This document shows positions 63,283-64,000 of a stretch of DNA of 64,000 nucleotides, piece after piece. Position numbers and translations under genes: made by a program. This DNA comes from JABSSA01 sp039984715 (GTDB lineage Bacteria > Pseudomonadota > Alphaproteobacteria > Rhodobacterales > Rhodobacteraceae). The stretch is taken from contig JBDWUA010000018.1 of NCBI GenBank assembly GCA_039984715.1, positions 124,001-188,000 on the forward strand. The letters run 5' to 3'. Positions within the stretch are counted from its first letter, which is position 1. Every line of letters begins with the position of its first letter. The notes beneath the pieces are model-generated. The model made no database searches. It was not told where the DNA came from and saw only the letters and a list, made by a program, of their open reading frames with translations.

Positions 63283-64000
63283 TCAGTCGGTTTCTGAACC
63301 ACCGCTGTCTGTATCAAGCTCTTTGACCAGATTGGCCAGATCAGCCGTCGCGTCATTGGCGCGTGCTTCAACGCCGAACTCTTTGGCCAACAGATCCTGC
63401 ACTTTGAGCATGTTCAGCTGATATGAATTCCAAGACATCTTTGCGTCTTTGACGAACTTTCCGTCAGCATCGACACCTGTGACAACCGTTTCATCCATCG
63501 TCACCGGGCCAAAGCCGATCAAACGGTTCAGGCGAACAGCCGTCCCGCCAAGGTTTTCGCGACCCGTCTGAATGGCAAGCGAGAAGCCCTTCAATTCACT
63601 CCAATGCTTAACATAGTCGCGATAGGTGTCTGCGTCGTTGTCACTGTCGTTGGCGCGCATTGTTACGATATCTTTGTAGACAGAACCTGCATATTTAAAC
63701 GCAGCTTCGGCCAAAACTTTGGTCCATTCTTCTTCGATAACACCTGCATAAGCTTTAAGCTGTGCGCGTTGCGCATCGGTCAACGCAGCACCGTCAGCCG
63801 AAGTGATCAGCTTGCGACCTTCGATGAAGGCACCCGTGATGGTTGGCAGGTAATCGGTCTTGCCGCTTCTGTCCGCACCAGCCGCGTAATAGGCGTTGCC
63901 GAAAACCATTTCCGTTTTCAGATCGATCACGCCGTCGCCGTTTGCATCAGCCGCCGCCGCATCTGTCTTCTTGTTGATGTTGTACGCTTGGTCAGCGTCC
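63283..64000 (-). CDS. DUF4856-like secreted protein, partial at window end
   Basis: The frame is open to the right edge, so the N-terminus lies outside the window; at least 239 residues are seen. The visible part has a calcium-type loop (DANGDGVIDL), GADRSGKTDYLPTITGAFIEGR, and a helical C-terminal half with AAFKYAGSVYKDI and HWSELKGFSLAIQ. The pattern resembles DUF4856 proteins as I recall them, which are exported and of unknown function. It is followed by a hairpin terminator. The first Met in view (63930) is internal, not the start. Confidence 0.65.
   Translation of the reverse strand, partial: DADQAYNINKKTDAAAADANGDGVIDLKTEMVFGNAYYAAGADRSGKTDYLPTITGAFIEGRKLITSADGAALTDAQRAQLKAYAGVIEEEWTKVLAEAAFKYAGSVYKDIVTMRANDSDNDADTYRDYVKHWSELKGFSLAIQTGRENLGGTAVRLNRLIGFGPVTMDETVVTGVDADGKFVKDAKMSWNSYQLNMLKVQDLLAKEFGVEARANDATADLANLVKELDTDSGGSETD

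Overview
The window looks like the chromosome of a marine alphaproteobacterium of the Rhodobacterales (Roseobacter group). The evidence is the rimP-nusA-ylxR-infB cluster, a three-gene cytochrome bc1 operon (petABC), ubiG beside a proline iminopeptidase, dapF-mtaB, and protein sequences of roseobacter character. Gene identities come from reading motifs and gene order; no database search was run.

Region 1 (1-16.7 kb) is housekeeping. It holds the 3' part of argJ, a mutT-type Nudix gene, a 44-residue small protein, the minus-strand translation cluster rimP-nusA-ylxR-infB, a short family-5 solute-binding protein with pip, ubiG, petABC, a cytochrome P450, mtaB, dapF and a tRNA-Lys(TTT).

Region 2 (about 16.8-40.3 kb) is an accessory, mosaic island that starts at the tRNA-Lys gene. 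A degenerate tRNA copy lies 200 bp downstream of the intact one. Next comes a phosphorothioation-type defence locus: a minus-strand operon sspB(DUF4007)-sspC(ATPase)-sspD(PAPS-reductase-like), divergent from an sspA cysteine desulfurase. The usual SspE-type restriction gene is absent. In its place the operon ends with an 806-residue protein carrying two GHKL ATPase domains (one Hsp90/MORC-like, one histidine-kinase-like) and a 648-residue protein that begins with a split receiver-like domain. The divergent control region has two copies of a 17-nt CTGG-N9-CCAG palindrome exactly 40 bp apart. A membrane-anchored methyltransferase and a KptA-type RNA 2'-phosphotransferase follow. Then comes a decayed Tn7-like element: Ner-like regulator, TnsA, TnsB with a one-base frameshift in an A-run, and truncated TnsC. 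After it are a large exported protein of unknown function, remnants of an HTH gene and a tyrosine recombinase, a Gfo/Idh/MocA oxidoreductase, and a tightly coupled three-gene cassette: ThsB-like TIR, RipA-like membrane protein, second TIR.

Region 3 (40.5-56.1 kb) is a tetritol/polyol catabolic locus of the ery type. eryA-eryB-eryC and eryD lie on the minus strand, followed by a second FGGY kinase/GlpD-like dehydrogenase pair, a DeoR regulator, a triose-phosphate-isomerase homologue and RpiB. A divergent ABC transporter operon (DUF2291 protein, ATPase, permease, binding protein) imports the substrate. The expected product is D-erythrose 4-phosphate for central metabolism.

Region 4 (56.2-64 kb) returns to ordinary genes: acnB, a DnaB-like gene interrupted by one in-frame amber codon, a small exported protein, a ferredoxin-like protein inserted between a sterol-desaturase-family gene and a 162-bp homologue of its own 3' end, and the 3' part of a secreted protein running off the window.
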